DNA of 64,000 bases from Streptomonospora nanhaiensis. Lineage in GTDB: Bacteria > Actinomycetota > Actinomycetes > Streptosporangiales > Streptosporangiaceae. The notes under the pieces were generated by a model. It was not told where the DNA came from. It did no database searches and saw nothing but the letters and a program-made list of their open reading frames with translations. The position numbers and the translations under genes were made by a program. Every line of letters begins with the position of its first letter. The stretch's first letter is position 1. The stretch lies in NCBI RefSeq assembly GCF_013410565.1, contig NZ_JACCFO010000001.1, positions 1,054,001-1,118,000 of the forward strand. Reading direction: 5' to 3'. Shown here piece by piece: positions 35,502 through 46,082 of this stretch.

Positions 35502-35552
35502 TGTCGCGCATTGGCCCTGTGCGGCGAACGCGTCGGCGGCCAGGATCGTGCC

Positions 35553-35906
35553 ATGACCACAGCACACGACGAACCGCGCCGCGGCGGGGCGGTCTCCATC
35601 CCCCGCGCGGCCGCGGCCCTGCCGGGCCCCTTCCAGCAGCACACCCTGGCGGCGGTCAACGACACCACGGTCGTCCGCCTGGCCCGCCTGGAGGGCGGGT
35701 TCCCCTGGCACCACCACGACGAGGACGAGCTCTTCCTCTGCTGGGACGGCGCGTTCCGCATCGAACTGGCCGACCGCGCGCCGGTCGCGCTGGGCCCCGG
35801 CGACCTCTTCGTCGTCCCCCGCGGCGTCCGCCACCGCCCGGTGGCCGACGAACCCGCCCACGTCCTCCTCATCGAGCACCCCGACACCCGGCAGTACGGC
35901 AGCTGA
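35553..35906 (+). CDS. Cupin-domain protein
   Basis: 117 residues forming one cupin barrel: motif 1 [19 protein letters not shown] (metal-binding His cluster and Glu) and motif 2 [23 protein letters not shown] lies before the ATG. Divergent from the MocR regulator, hence its probable target. Small cupins may be isomerases, dioxygenases or ligand binders; the chemistry cannot be told here. Confidence 0.85.
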   Translation: MTTAHDEPRRGGAVSIPRAAAALPGPFQQHTLAAVNDTTVVRLARLEGGFPWHHHDEDELFLCWDGAFRIELADRAPVALGPGDLFVVPRGVRHRPVADEPAHVLLIEHPDTRQYGS

Positions 35907-36099
35907 GGCCCCGCCCCGCGCGGCCGGGGCGCTCCCCGCCTGGCCGGTGCCCGAAAAAGCGGATGCCGGGCGCTTTGGGCGCGCGCTACCGTTACATGTC
36001 GCGCCCTGCACGTCCAGCGCCTTTCTAACGAAAGCCCGGCGGGCCGCAACGCACCCCCCACCCACGTCGTCGCACCACCGCCGAGCAAGGGAGAAACCC

Positions 36100-36318
36100 G
36101 TGGCCAAACGCCATAACAGCCTTCTGGGCATCGGAGGGCAGCGCAAGCACATGTCCGCCGAGCAGCCCGGCTCCGCCCCCGGCCGCGCCGGCGCCCGCTC
36201 CGGCGCCGCCGCGCAGAAGGAGGAGCTGCTGCGCAAGATGCGCGAGCGCGCCCAGGCCGACCGGGCCGCCAAGGACGACGAGGCCGAGCGCCCCGCCGAG
36301 GACGACACCCGCGCCTGA
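36100..36318 (+). CDS. DUF6243-type small conserved actinobacterial protein
   Basis: 72 residues from a GTG with GGGAGA upstream. The opening VAKRHNSLLGIGGQRKHMS and a helical KEELLRKMRERAQ segment match a small, widespread actinobacterial family (DUF6243 as I recall it). Strongly basic N-terminus and charged tail suggest nucleic-acid or protein binding; function unknown. A longer in-frame upstream start lacks a ribosome site. Confidence 0.7.
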   Translation: MAKRHNSLLGIGGQRKHMSAEQPGSAPGRAGARSGAAAQKEELLRKMRERAQADRAAKDDEAERPAEDDTRA

Positions 36319-36465
36319 GCGATGGCGCGGTGCGGGCCGCTCCGCCGACCGCGCCGCGCCATCGGCTCCCCGTGCGCGACCGCGCACCCGCGCCTCCGCG
36401 GCCCGCACCGGCCGCGGAGGCGTTCCTTCCTCTCCCGGGTGCCCGGCGCTCGCGCCGGGCCGCGC

Positions 36466-37445
36466 TCAGCCCCGCCCGGACGGGGCCGCGTCCCCGACCC
36501 GCTCCCCCGCCGGATCGGCCCGCCGACGGCGGTCGCCGACCCGCTTGGCGACGAGCGCGCCCGCCACCACCAGCAGCACCGCGTAGATGCCGACGGCGAT
36601 CCCGCTGTCCACCAGGATCGCCGGGTCGCCCTGGCTCGCCGCCATCGCACGGCGCAGCTCCCCCTCGGCCAGCGGCCCCAGGATGACGCCGATCAGCACG
36701 GGCGCCACGGGGATGCCGTAGCGGCGCATCAGCAGCCCCAGCGCCCCGACCACGTACAGCGGCCCGACCTCGAAGACCGAGCCCTTGCCCGCGTAGACGC
36801 CGACCGAGGCGAAGACGACCAGGCCCGCGTACAGGTGCCGCCGGGGCAGCCGCAGCAGGCGCGCCCACAGCGGCGCGAACGGCAGGTTGATCACCAGCAG
36901 CAGCACCGTGCCCACGAACATGCTGGCCGGCAGCGCCCACACCAGGTCGCCCTCGCTCTCGAACAGCAGCGGGCCGGGCTGCATCCTGTACTGCTGGAAC
37001 GCCGCGAGCATGACCGCCGCGGTCGCCGAGGTGGGCAGGCCCGGGCCCAGCAGCGGGATCATGGCGGTGGCGGTGGTGGCGTTGTTGGCCGCCTCGGGCC
37101 CGGCCACCCCCTCGATCGCCCCGCGGCCGAACTCGCTGCCGCCGCGCCGGCGGGCCAGTGCCTTCTCGGCCCCGTAGGACAGGAAGGTGGGGATCTCGGC
37201 GCCTCCGGCGGGCACCACGCCGAAGGGCAGCCCCAGCGCCGTGCCGCGCAGCCACGGCAGCCAGGACCGGCGCAGGTCGGCGCGGCTGAGCCACGGCGTG
37301 CCGCTGGCCAGGACGCGGTCGGCGGCCGCGCCGCCGGGGCGGAACCCGCCTCGCCGGCGCGCACCTCCAGCACGCCGCCGCCGAGCGCGACGGCGCCGAT
37401 CGTCCCGGCGAGCATCTCGCGGCGGCTTGGGGCGGTCATCCTCAT
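36466..37445 (-). pseudogene. Decayed tripartite tricarboxylate transporter (5' fragment joined to C-terminal half of TctA)
   Basis: A good ribosome site (GGGAGAG) and ATG begin a short frame ([17 protein letters not shown]..., about 35 meaningful residues) resembling the start of a TctB/TctC-type component. Near 37.33 kb sequence in another frame takes over and encodes the second half of the TctA permease: [18 protein letters not shown], the diagnostic [13 protein letters not shown] and [16 protein letters not shown], then several membrane helices. About the first 240 residues of TctA are missing. This looks like a deletion that fused the front of the operon to mid-tctA. The remnant could at best make a nonfunctional fragment. 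Confidence 0.75.
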
Positions 37446-37554
37446 CGCTCTCCCGGGGGTCGGTGCGGGCAGGTGTCGCGGTGGCGGGGAAGCGCGCCCC
37501 GGCGGGGCGCGGGCGCACCGTGGCCTGCGTCCCGGTGCGCTGTGACGGGAGCCT

Positions 37555-37582
37555 ATTGTACGAAAACGCATGTAAGTGCAAT
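37555..37582. promoter_or_regulatory. 28-bp operator-like element, copy 1
   Basis: ATTGTACG-N5-GCAT-N7-CAAT, with imperfect inverted arms ATTGTAC/GTGCAAT 21 bases apart centre to centre. It lies upstream of the decayed transporter gene and shares all fixed positions with copy 2. Confidence 0.6.
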
Positions 37583-37720
37583 CCCTGTTCACGGGCAACG
37601 GAAGCCGCCGACGCGACGACCCGATCCCGCACGCACCTCCTTGAGCACACCGGAATGCTTCTGCTCGCCACCCGCCCCAAGGCGGGGCGAGGGCCTTCGG
37701 CACCCCTACGATGGGGCGTG

Positions 37721-37748
37721 ATTGTACGTACCTGCATCATTGAACAAT
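37721..37748. promoter_or_regulatory. 28-bp operator-like element, copy 2
   Basis: Same pattern ATTGTACG-N5-GCAT-N7-CAAT, same orientation, 28 bases before the aconitase start. Shared with copy 1 in front of the divergent transporter remnant, so a common regulator is likely; the double-winged-helix GntR gene beyond acn is the candidate. Confidence 0.6.
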
Positions 37749-37775
37749 CAGCTGCCGAACCACCCTGGGGGGACG

Positions 37776-40550
<2,775 letters not shown>

Positions 40551-40556
40551 CCTCCC

Positions 40557-40582
40557 GGTCCGGCGGCACCCGCCGCCGGACC
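40557..40582. terminator. Hairpin between acn and GntR genes
   Basis: GGTCCGGCGG/CCGCCGGACC, a perfect 10-bp stem with a 6-base loop, lies between two convergent stop codons. Confidence 0.7.
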
Positions 40583-40601
40583 GCCGGGCCGGCGGCGCCC
40601 T

Positions 40602-41606
40602 CTAGGGTTCCAGGGCCGGGGGGCGCGGCTCGGGGCCGATCCCGGTCTTCAGCCAGCGCACCCGGTCCAGGTGCGCCCGCAGCAGCGCGGCGGCCGCCTC
40701 GCGCTCGCCGCGCTCCAGCAGCTCCAGCAGCCGCAGGTGCTCGCGGGCCTGGCCCACCAGCCGCGAGCGGTCGAACTGGTGGCGGTACTCGATCAGCCGG
40801 CGGACCCGGTTCTGCCGCCGCAGCGCGTCCAGCAGGAAGGCGTTGCGCGAGCAGGCCACCACCATTTCGTGGAACTCCGCCCCGGTACGGAACAGCTCGG
40901 TGCGCGAGGACGTGAGGATGCCCCCGCGCAGCAACGCCTCCTGGCGCGCGCGGTGCTCGGCGAAGGCGTCGGGGTCCACGGCGAACCCGGGTTCCAGCAC
41001 CGCCCCCGGCTCCACGATCATCCGGAACCGGTAGCTCTGGTCGTGGCCCTCGACGGTGGTGAGCACCCGCTGGAACTCCCAGCCGCGCCCGGCGCGGCGC
41101 CGCACCAGGTCCTCGCCCTCCAGGCGGGCCAGCAGCCGCTGGGCCTGGCGGGCGGTGAGGCCGTAGCGGCGGGCGACGTCGGCTGCCGTGAACTCGGTGC
41201 CGAACCGCCCGCCGAGCTGGTCGTCGACGAAGTGGAAGTAGCCGGCCTCCTCGGCCTCGGAGGCGGCGTCGAGGTCGACCCGCCCCAGGTCGGCGGCGGG
41301 CCTGCTCAGGAAGAAACCGCGGTTGGGGATCCGCTCGACGATCCCCAGCTCGGCGAGGAACAGCAGGGCCTTGCGCGCGGGCGAGCGCGACACCCCCAGC
41401 TCGTCGGCGACCCACTGCTCGGTGACGTGGGCGCCCTCGGCGAGGTCGTGGCGCACCGCCAGGTCGACGACCCGCATGGCCAGTGCCGTCGCCCCCGAGG
41501 CGCGGGGCGCCCCGCGCCCCCCAACGGCTCCTTCGCCCACCCGCACCCGCTCCTCACGGCTGTGCACCCGCCCGGCCTTCGCGCGCCGGGGCTCCCCGCC
41601 CGGCAC
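40602..41606 (-). CDS. GntR-family regulator with two winged helices and FCD-like domain
   Basis: 334 residues, about 100 longer than usual FCD regulators. First winged helix about 38-105 (VTEQWVADELGVSRSPARKA); second about 137-185 (FTAADVARRYGLTARQAQRLLARL); then an FCD-like helical effector domain (IVEPGAVLEPGF, FHEMVVACSRNAFLLDALRR). Likely binds citrate-like or related acids. GTG start is uncertain; internal GTG codons near 41568 are alternatives. Convergent with acn; proposed regulator of the 28-bp elements at 37555 and 37721. Confidence 0.78.
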   Translation of the reverse strand: MPGGEPRRAKAGRVHSREERVRVGEGAVGGRGAPRASGATALAMRVVDLAVRHDLAEGAHVTEQWVADELGVSRSPARKALLFLAELGIVERIPNRGFFLSRPAADLGRVDLDAASEAEEAGYFHFVDDQLGGRFGTEFTAADVARRYGLTARQAQRLLARLEGEDLVRRRAGRGWEFQRVLTTVEGHDQSYRFRMIVEPGAVLEPGFAVDPDAFAEHRARQEALLRGGILTSSRTELFRTGAEFHEMVVACSRNAFLLDALRRQNRVRRLIEYRHQFDRSRLVGQAREHLRLLELLERGEREAAAALLRAHLDRVRWLKTGIGPEPRPPALEP

Positions 41607-41678
41607 GGCCGCGATTCACGCGGACCAGCTTAGGGCCCAGACGGAGCGGAGAGCGGGCCCCGGCGCTCCGGCCCGGAC

Positions 41679-41711
41679 GGGTCCTGCCGGGGCGCGACCC
41701 CGGCAGGACCC
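41679..41711 (-). terminator. Terminator of the siderophore-binding protein gene
   Basis: GGGTCCTGCCGGGG and its complement form a perfect 14-bp stem with a 5-base loop 11 bases beyond the stop. Confidence 0.8.
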
Positions 41712-41722
41712 GGTATGCGCGC

Positions 41723-42700
41723 TCACTCCCGCGCGGACCGCGACGCCTCCTCCAGGTGGGGGCGCATGGCGTCAAGAGCGTGCTCGACGGACAGCGGCGT
41801 GGGGGTGTTGAGGCCGGCCACGGTGGCGTAGTCCAGGACGGCGACGGTGCCGGGGAGGTCGTCGAACCCGGGGATGTCGGACAGGTCGTCCTCGTCGCCG
41901 CCGTTGACCAGGAAGGCCACGAAGTCGGCGCGCAGCAGGTCCGACCGCTCGGTGCTGACCTCGATGCGGGGCAGGCCGGTCTCCTGGCCCCGCTCGCGCA
42001 CGGGGCCGTACATCGTCATGCCCAACCGCTGGAAGAAGACGCTGGAGCCGTCCTCCTCGTCGGCGACGATGATCATGCCGTCCCCGACGATGTACTGGGC
42101 CAGCGCGAACGTCCCGCCCTCCAGCCCGGGCAGGTCCGCCGCCGCGTCGTCCACCCGGCCGTGGACGGAGTCGACGACCTCGTCGGCGGTCTCGGCGTCC
42201 TGGAGGATGCGCCCGGCGAGTTCGACCAGCTCCTCCCACGGCGTGACCTGGCGCTCGTCCAGGGTGGCCACGGTGGGGGCGATCTCGGAGAGCCGGTCGT
42301 AGGTGTTCTGGTCGGCGATCGAGTAGGTGCCCAGGATGAGGTCGGGTTCGAGCAGGGCGATCTGCTCGACGGGGACGCCGTCGTCCGCCCGCAGCGCCTC
42401 GGCGGAGGCCGGGAGGTCCTGCCACGGCGGTCCGCCCTCGGGCATGCCGGGGTCGACCGTGTAGCCCACGGGGTCGACGCCCATGGACTGCAGGACGTCG
42501 GTCCACTGCAGGTCGATGGTGACGATCCGCTCGGGCACGGTGTCGATCTCGGTGGTGCCGAACTGATGCTCGACGCGGACGGGCTCCGCCAGCGGGCGGG
42601 CGTCGTCCTCCGGTTGGGTCTCCGGGGGGCTGCACGCGGCGAGGGCGAGCGCGAGCACGGCGGCGGGGGCGGTCCGGCGGAGGAGGCGGCCAGGTTTCAT
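41723..42700 (-). CDS. Iron-siderophore ABC transporter substrate-binding lipoprotein (FecB/FepB-type)
   Basis: 325 residues. Signal peptide with lipobox LAAC (about residue 23), then the type III binding fold: VPERIVTIDLQWTDVLQSMGVDPVGY and QIALLEPDLILGTYS, a long central helix and EVSTERSDLLRADFVAFLVNG. Binds ferric siderophore outside the membrane. No permease or ATPase gene is adjacent, so the importer core is elsewhere. An iron box overlaps the start codon and no ribosome site is visible, which suggests an iron-repressed leaderless transcript. Confidence 0.9.
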   Translation of the reverse strand: MKPGRLLRRTAPAAVLALALAACSPPETQPEDDARPLAEPVRVEHQFGTTEIDTVPERIVTIDLQWTDVLQSMGVDPVGYTVDPGMPEGGPPWQDLPASAEALRADDGVPVEQIALLEPDLILGTYSIADQNTYDRLSEIAPTVATLDERQVTPWEELVELAGRILQDAETADEVVDSVHGRVDDAAADLPGLEGGTFALAQYIVGDGMIIVADEEDGSSVFFQRLGMTMYGPVRERGQETGLPRIEVSTERSDLLRADFVAFLVNGGDEDDLSDIPGFDDLPGTVAVLDYATVAGLNTPTPLSVEHALDAMRPHLEEASRSARE

Positions 42701-42718
42701 GAGGTAAGGCTAGCCTTA
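42700..42718 (-). promoter_or_regulatory. Iron box overlapping the start of the siderophore-binding gene
   Basis: TGAGGTAAGGCTAGCCTTA matches 15 of 19 positions of the iron-box consensus and contains the palindrome TAAGGCTAGCCTTA. Leftward TTGCGC and TAGCCT with an 18-base spacer place the transcription start at or near the ATG, inside the operator. Confidence 0.75.
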
Positions 42719-42874
42719 GTAATTCATCAGGCGCAACGCCCGCGTCCACGGCACCGCCCGGCGCGCACGCCGCACACCACCCCCTCCCACCCCTCCTCCG
42801 CGCACCCCCGGCGCCCGCCCGACCTCCTGCCGCCTTTCGCCACGGCCCGGTGTGCCGCCCCTCTCGTCCGCATT

Positions 42875-42913
42875 TAGTTGAACGAACGTACTAGTTGTAT
42901 TAGCGTCCAACTA
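42875..42913 (+). promoter_or_regulatory. Promoter with three TAGTTG half-sites before the MFS efflux gene
   Basis: TAGTTG at 42875-42880 and 42892-42897 and inverted CAACTA at 42908-42913. A TAGTTG-17-TATTAG promoter can be drawn through the first two sites. Likely operator of the TetR regulator encoded after the MFS gene. Confidence 0.5.
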
Positions 42914-42937
42914 CATTGCCTATGCGAGGGGGACCAC

Positions 42938-44452
42938 GTGGTCGGAACGGATACGCGAAGGCGCGCCGGCGCGCGCGAGTGGGCGGGGCTGGCGCTGCTG
43001 GCCCTGCCCACGGTGCTGCTCGGCCTGGACGTCACCGTGCTGTACCTGGTGATGCCGAGCCTGGCGGCGGACCTGGCGCCCACCGCCACCGAGACGCTGT
43101 GGATCATGGACGCCTACGGGTTCCTGATCGCCGGCCTGCTGATCACGATGGGCACCCTGGGCGACCGGATCGGCCGCCGCCGGCTGCTGATGATCGGGGC
43201 CGCGGCGTTCGCGGTGGTGTCCGTGGCGGCGGCGTTCGCGCCCACCGCGCCGGCGCTGATCGCGGCCCGCGCGCTGCTGGGCGTCGCCGGCGCCACGCTG
43301 ATGCCCTCCACGCTGGCCCTGGTCAGCACGATGTTCCCCGCGCCGCGGGAGCGGGCGCTGGCCATCGGGGTGTGGGCCACCATGTTCGCCCTGGGGATGG
43401 CGGCCGGGCCGGTCCTGGGCGGCGCGCTGCTCGCGCACTTCTGGTGGGGGTCGGCGTTCCTGGCCGCCGTTCCGGTGGCCGCGGTGGTGCTGGCCGCGGG
43501 GCCGGTGCTGCTGCCGGAGTACCGGGCGCCCGCGCGGGGCCGGTTCGACCTGCCCAGCGTCGCGCTGTCGGTGGCCGCGATCGTCTCGGTCGTCTACGCG
43601 GTCAAGCACACCGCCGCCGAGGACCCCGACACCGCGGCGGCCGCGGCGGCGGCCGCCGGGCTGGGGCTGGGCGCGGTGTTCGTCCGCCGCCAGCTCCGCC
43701 TGCCCGAGCCGCTGCTGGACATGACGCTGTTCACCGGGCGCGCCTTCACCAGCGCGCTGGTCATCCTGCTGGTCGGCCTCACCGGTGTCGGCGGGGTGAT
43801 GTTCCTGGTGACCCAGTACCTCCAACTGGTCGAGGGGCTGTCGGCGGCGGCCGCCGGGGTGCTGCTGGGGCTGCCCGCGCTGGCGATGCTGGCCGCCGCC
43901 ATCGGCGCGCCGCTGGTCGCCCGGCGCGTGCGCCCCGGCACGGTGATGGCCGCATCGCTGGTCCTGGCCGTGGTGGGCTACGGGCTGCTGGCCACCGCCG
44001 GCTCCGGCGCGCGCGTCGCCGTGGTCGGCGGGTTCGCCCTGGTCTACCTGGGCCTGGGCGCGATCAGCGCGCTGGGCACCGACCTGGTCGTGGGCGCGGC
44101 CCCGCGCGAGAAGGCGGGGTCGGCCGCGGCGATGTCGGAGACCGTGCAGGAACTGGGGCTGGCCGTGGGGGTGGCCGTGCTGGGCAGCCTGGCCACGGCG
44201 GTCTACCGCGCGACCGTGGCCGTCCCGCCGGGCGCGCCCGCGGGCGCCGCCGCGCGCGTCGGCGACAGCCTGCCGGGGGCGCTGTCGGTCGCCGACCGCG
44301 TCCCGGCCGAGGCGGTCGTCCAGGCCCAGGCGGCCTTCACCGCCGGGTTCAACGCCGCCGCCGGTGTCGCCGGGCTGGCCACGGTCGCCGCCGCCGTACT
44401 GTGCGCGGTCGCGCTGCGCGGCATCGGGCCCATCACCGGGTCGGAGCCGTGA
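42938..44452 (+). CDS. DHA2-family MFS multidrug efflux transporter
   Basis: 504 residues with about fourteen hydrophobic segments. Family marks are LDVTVLYLVMPSLAADL in helix 1, GTLGDRIGRRRLLMIG (motif A) and GVAGATLMPSTLALVSTMF (motif C-like). Proton-driven export of drugs or quaternary compounds is the family function. GTG start follows GAGGGGGACC; a longer frame begins within the operator and is less likely. A TetR gene follows 32 bases downstream, the usual regulator arrangement. Confidence 0.9.
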   Translation: MVGTDTRRRAGAREWAGLALLALPTVLLGLDVTVLYLVMPSLAADLAPTATETLWIMDAYGFLIAGLLITMGTLGDRIGRRRLLMIGAAAFAVVSVAAAFAPTAPALIAARALLGVAGATLMPSTLALVSTMFPAPRERALAIGVWATMFALGMAAGPVLGGALLAHFWWGSAFLAAVPVAAVVLAAGPVLLPEYRAPARGRFDLPSVALSVAAIVSVVYAVKHTAAEDPDTAAAAAAAAGLGLGAVFVRRQLRLPEPLLDMTLFTGRAFTSALVILLVGLTGVGGVMFLVTQYLQLVEGLSAAAAGVLLGLPALAMLAAAIGAPLVARRVRPGTVMAASLVLAVVGYGLLATAGSGARVAVVGGFALVYLGLGAISALGTDLVVGAAPREKAGSAAAMSETVQELGLAVGVAVLGSLATAVYRATVAVPPGAPAGAAARVGDSLPGALSVADRVPAEAVVQAQAAFTAGFNAAAGVAGLATVAAAVLCAVALRGIGPITGSEP

Positions 44453-44484
44453 CGACCGGCTAGCCTGGGCGGCGAGGAGGCACC

Positions 44485-45063
44485 ATGGGTGAAGACGCGC
44501 CCGTCACCGACGGCCGCCGGCTGCGGGGGCGCCGCCGCCGCGCGGAGATCATCGAGGCCACGCTGCGGGTGGTGCGGCGCGACGGCGCGGCGGGGGTCAC
44601 CCACCGCACCGTGGCGCGGGAGGCCGGCATCCCCACCAGCCTGACCACCTACTACTTCGCCACCCTCGACGACCTCCTCGTGGCCGCGCTGTCCAGTGTC
44701 GCCGACGTCTACACCGCGCGGATCCGGGCCATCGCCGACGCCGGAGGGGACACCCTGCGCGGGCTGGCGGAGCTGATCGCGGAATCGGCGGGGACGGGCC
44801 GCGAGCGCGCCCTCGCCGAGCGCGAGCTGTCCACGCTGGCGGCGCGCCGCCCGGCGCTGCGGCCGGTGGCCCGCCGCTGGCGCGACAACGTCGCCGAACT
44901 CGGCCGCGCCCACACCGCCGACCCCGAGGGGGTCGCCGCGCTCGTGGCCGCGGCCGACGGCCTGTGCGCGGGTGTGCTGCTGGACCCCGACCGGGCCGAT
45001 GTCGACCACATCCACGCCGTGCTCAGCCGGGCCCTGGCCGCCGACACCGCCCCCGCGCCCTGA
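44485..45063 (+). CDS. TetR/AcrR-family repressor
   Basis: 192 residues. Basic N-terminus and the TetR helix-turn-helix (about 18-65: AEIIEATLRVVRRDGAAGVTHR, IPTSLTTYYFATLDDLL), followed by a helical ligand-binding part. GAGGAGG precedes the ATG. Cotranscribed with the efflux gene, it probably represses the shared promoter through TAGTTG half-sites and is released by a transported compound. Confidence 0.88.
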   Translation: MGEDAPVTDGRRLRGRRRRAEIIEATLRVVRRDGAAGVTHRTVAREAGIPTSLTTYYFATLDDLLVAALSSVADVYTARIRAIADAGGDTLRGLAELIAESAGTGRERALAERELSTLAARRPALRPVARRWRDNVAELGRAHTADPEGVAALVAAADGLCAGVLLDPDRADVDHIHAVLSRALAADTAPAP

Positions 45064-45090
45064 TCCGGACGCGGCGCCGGGGCACCGGGG

Positions 45091-45978
45091 TCAGCCGTCC
45101 AGGGCCGACAGGTCCAGCCGGGCGAGCCGCTCGGGGTCGGCCAGCGCGTCGATGTAGGCGATCCGGCCGTCCACCACGGTGTAGGCCAGCAGGGAGTACA
45201 GCCGCCCGTCCTCGGTGCGGCTGAGCACGCCGATCCCGCCGTTGACCACCACCGTGCGCACCAGTTCGGGCGGCCGGGCGTAGAGCGCCGCCTGGCGCGC
45301 CACCTCCTCGGCGCCGCGCACCGCCGGCGCCGCGCCGGGCCGCAGCGCGCCCCAGTCGACCCGGGTGGTGGCGTCGGGGTGGAGCAGTTCCACCAGCGCC
45401 GCGAGGTCGCCGCCGCGCGCGGCCGCCAGGAACGCCTCCACCACCCGGCGCTGGCGGGCGAGGTCGGGGTCGGGTGCCGGGGCGGCCCCGCGCACCCGGC
45501 GGCGGGCGCGGCTGGCCAGCTGGCGCGCGGCGGCGGGCGAGCGCTCCACGATCGGCGCGATGTCGTCGAACGGCACGCCGAACAGGTCGTGCAGGACGAA
45601 CGCCAGGCGCTCGGCGGGCGGCAGGGTGTCCAGCACCACCAGCAGCGCCAGGCCCACGGAGTCGGCCATCAGCGCCTGCTGCTCGGGGCCCTCGGCCGCC
45701 TCCAGCGGCGCGACCACCGGGTCGGGTAGGCGGGCGCCGGCCGGCTCCTCGCGGCGGGCGCGGCGCGACCGGAGCATGTCCAGGCACACGCGGCCGACAA
45801 CGGTGGTCAGCCAGCCGCCGAGGTTGTCGATCTCCGCGGCGTCCGCGCGGTTCAGGCGCAGCCACGCCTCCTGCACCGCGTCCTCGGCCTCGGCCTGGGA
45901 GCCGAGCATCCGGTAGGCCACCGCCCTCAGCCGATCGCGGTGCTCCTGGAACCGGTCTCCCAGAAAAAAGTTCTCCAT
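45091..45978 (-). CDS. ECF41-group sigma factor with SnoaL-like C-terminal domain
   Basis: 295 residues. Region 2 (about 8-75, YRMLGSQAEAEDAVQEAWLRLNR) and region 4 (about 120-170, LVVLDTLPPAERLAFVLHDLFGVPFDDIAPIV) are joined to a SnoaL-like domain (about 180-290) that in ECF41 replaces an anti-sigma factor. The two conserved ECF41 tail motifs appear in modified form: VNGGIG for DGGGK and ADPERL for NPDKL. Divergent from a flavin oxidoreductase, the typical target partner, through a double ECF41 promoter. Confidence 0.92.
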   Translation of the reverse strand: MENFFLGDRFQEHRDRLRAVAYRMLGSQAEAEDAVQEAWLRLNRADAAEIDNLGGWLTTVVGRVCLDMLRSRRARREEPAGARLPDPVVAPLEAAEGPEQQALMADSVGLALLVVLDTLPPAERLAFVLHDLFGVPFDDIAPIVERSPAAARQLASRARRRVRGAAPAPDPDLARQRRVVEAFLAAARGGDLAALVELLHPDATTRVDWGALRPGAAPAVRGAEEVARQAALYARPPELVRTVVVNGGIGVLSRTEDGRLYSLLAYTVVDGRIAYIDALADPERLARLDLSALDG

Positions 45979-45982
45979 AACC

Positions 45983-46044
45983 GGTCACATCTCCTCTCCG
46001 AGGTCCGTCATGGGAGTGACGGACCGAACGAGGCTGATGTGACC
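45983..46044. promoter_or_regulatory. Symmetric pair of ECF41 promoters
   Basis: Rightward GGTCACA (45983-45989)-N16-CGTC (46006-46009); leftward GGTCACA (46044-46038)-N16-CGTC (46021-46018). Both match the ECF41 consensus TGTCACA-N16-CGTC at all but one base. The two sites form an imperfect palindrome centred near 46013. They drive the oxidoreductase and the sigma gene respectively. Confidence 0.85.
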
Positions 46045-46082
46045 GGCCCCTGCGGACACTCTGCGAGATACGGGGATTGAAC

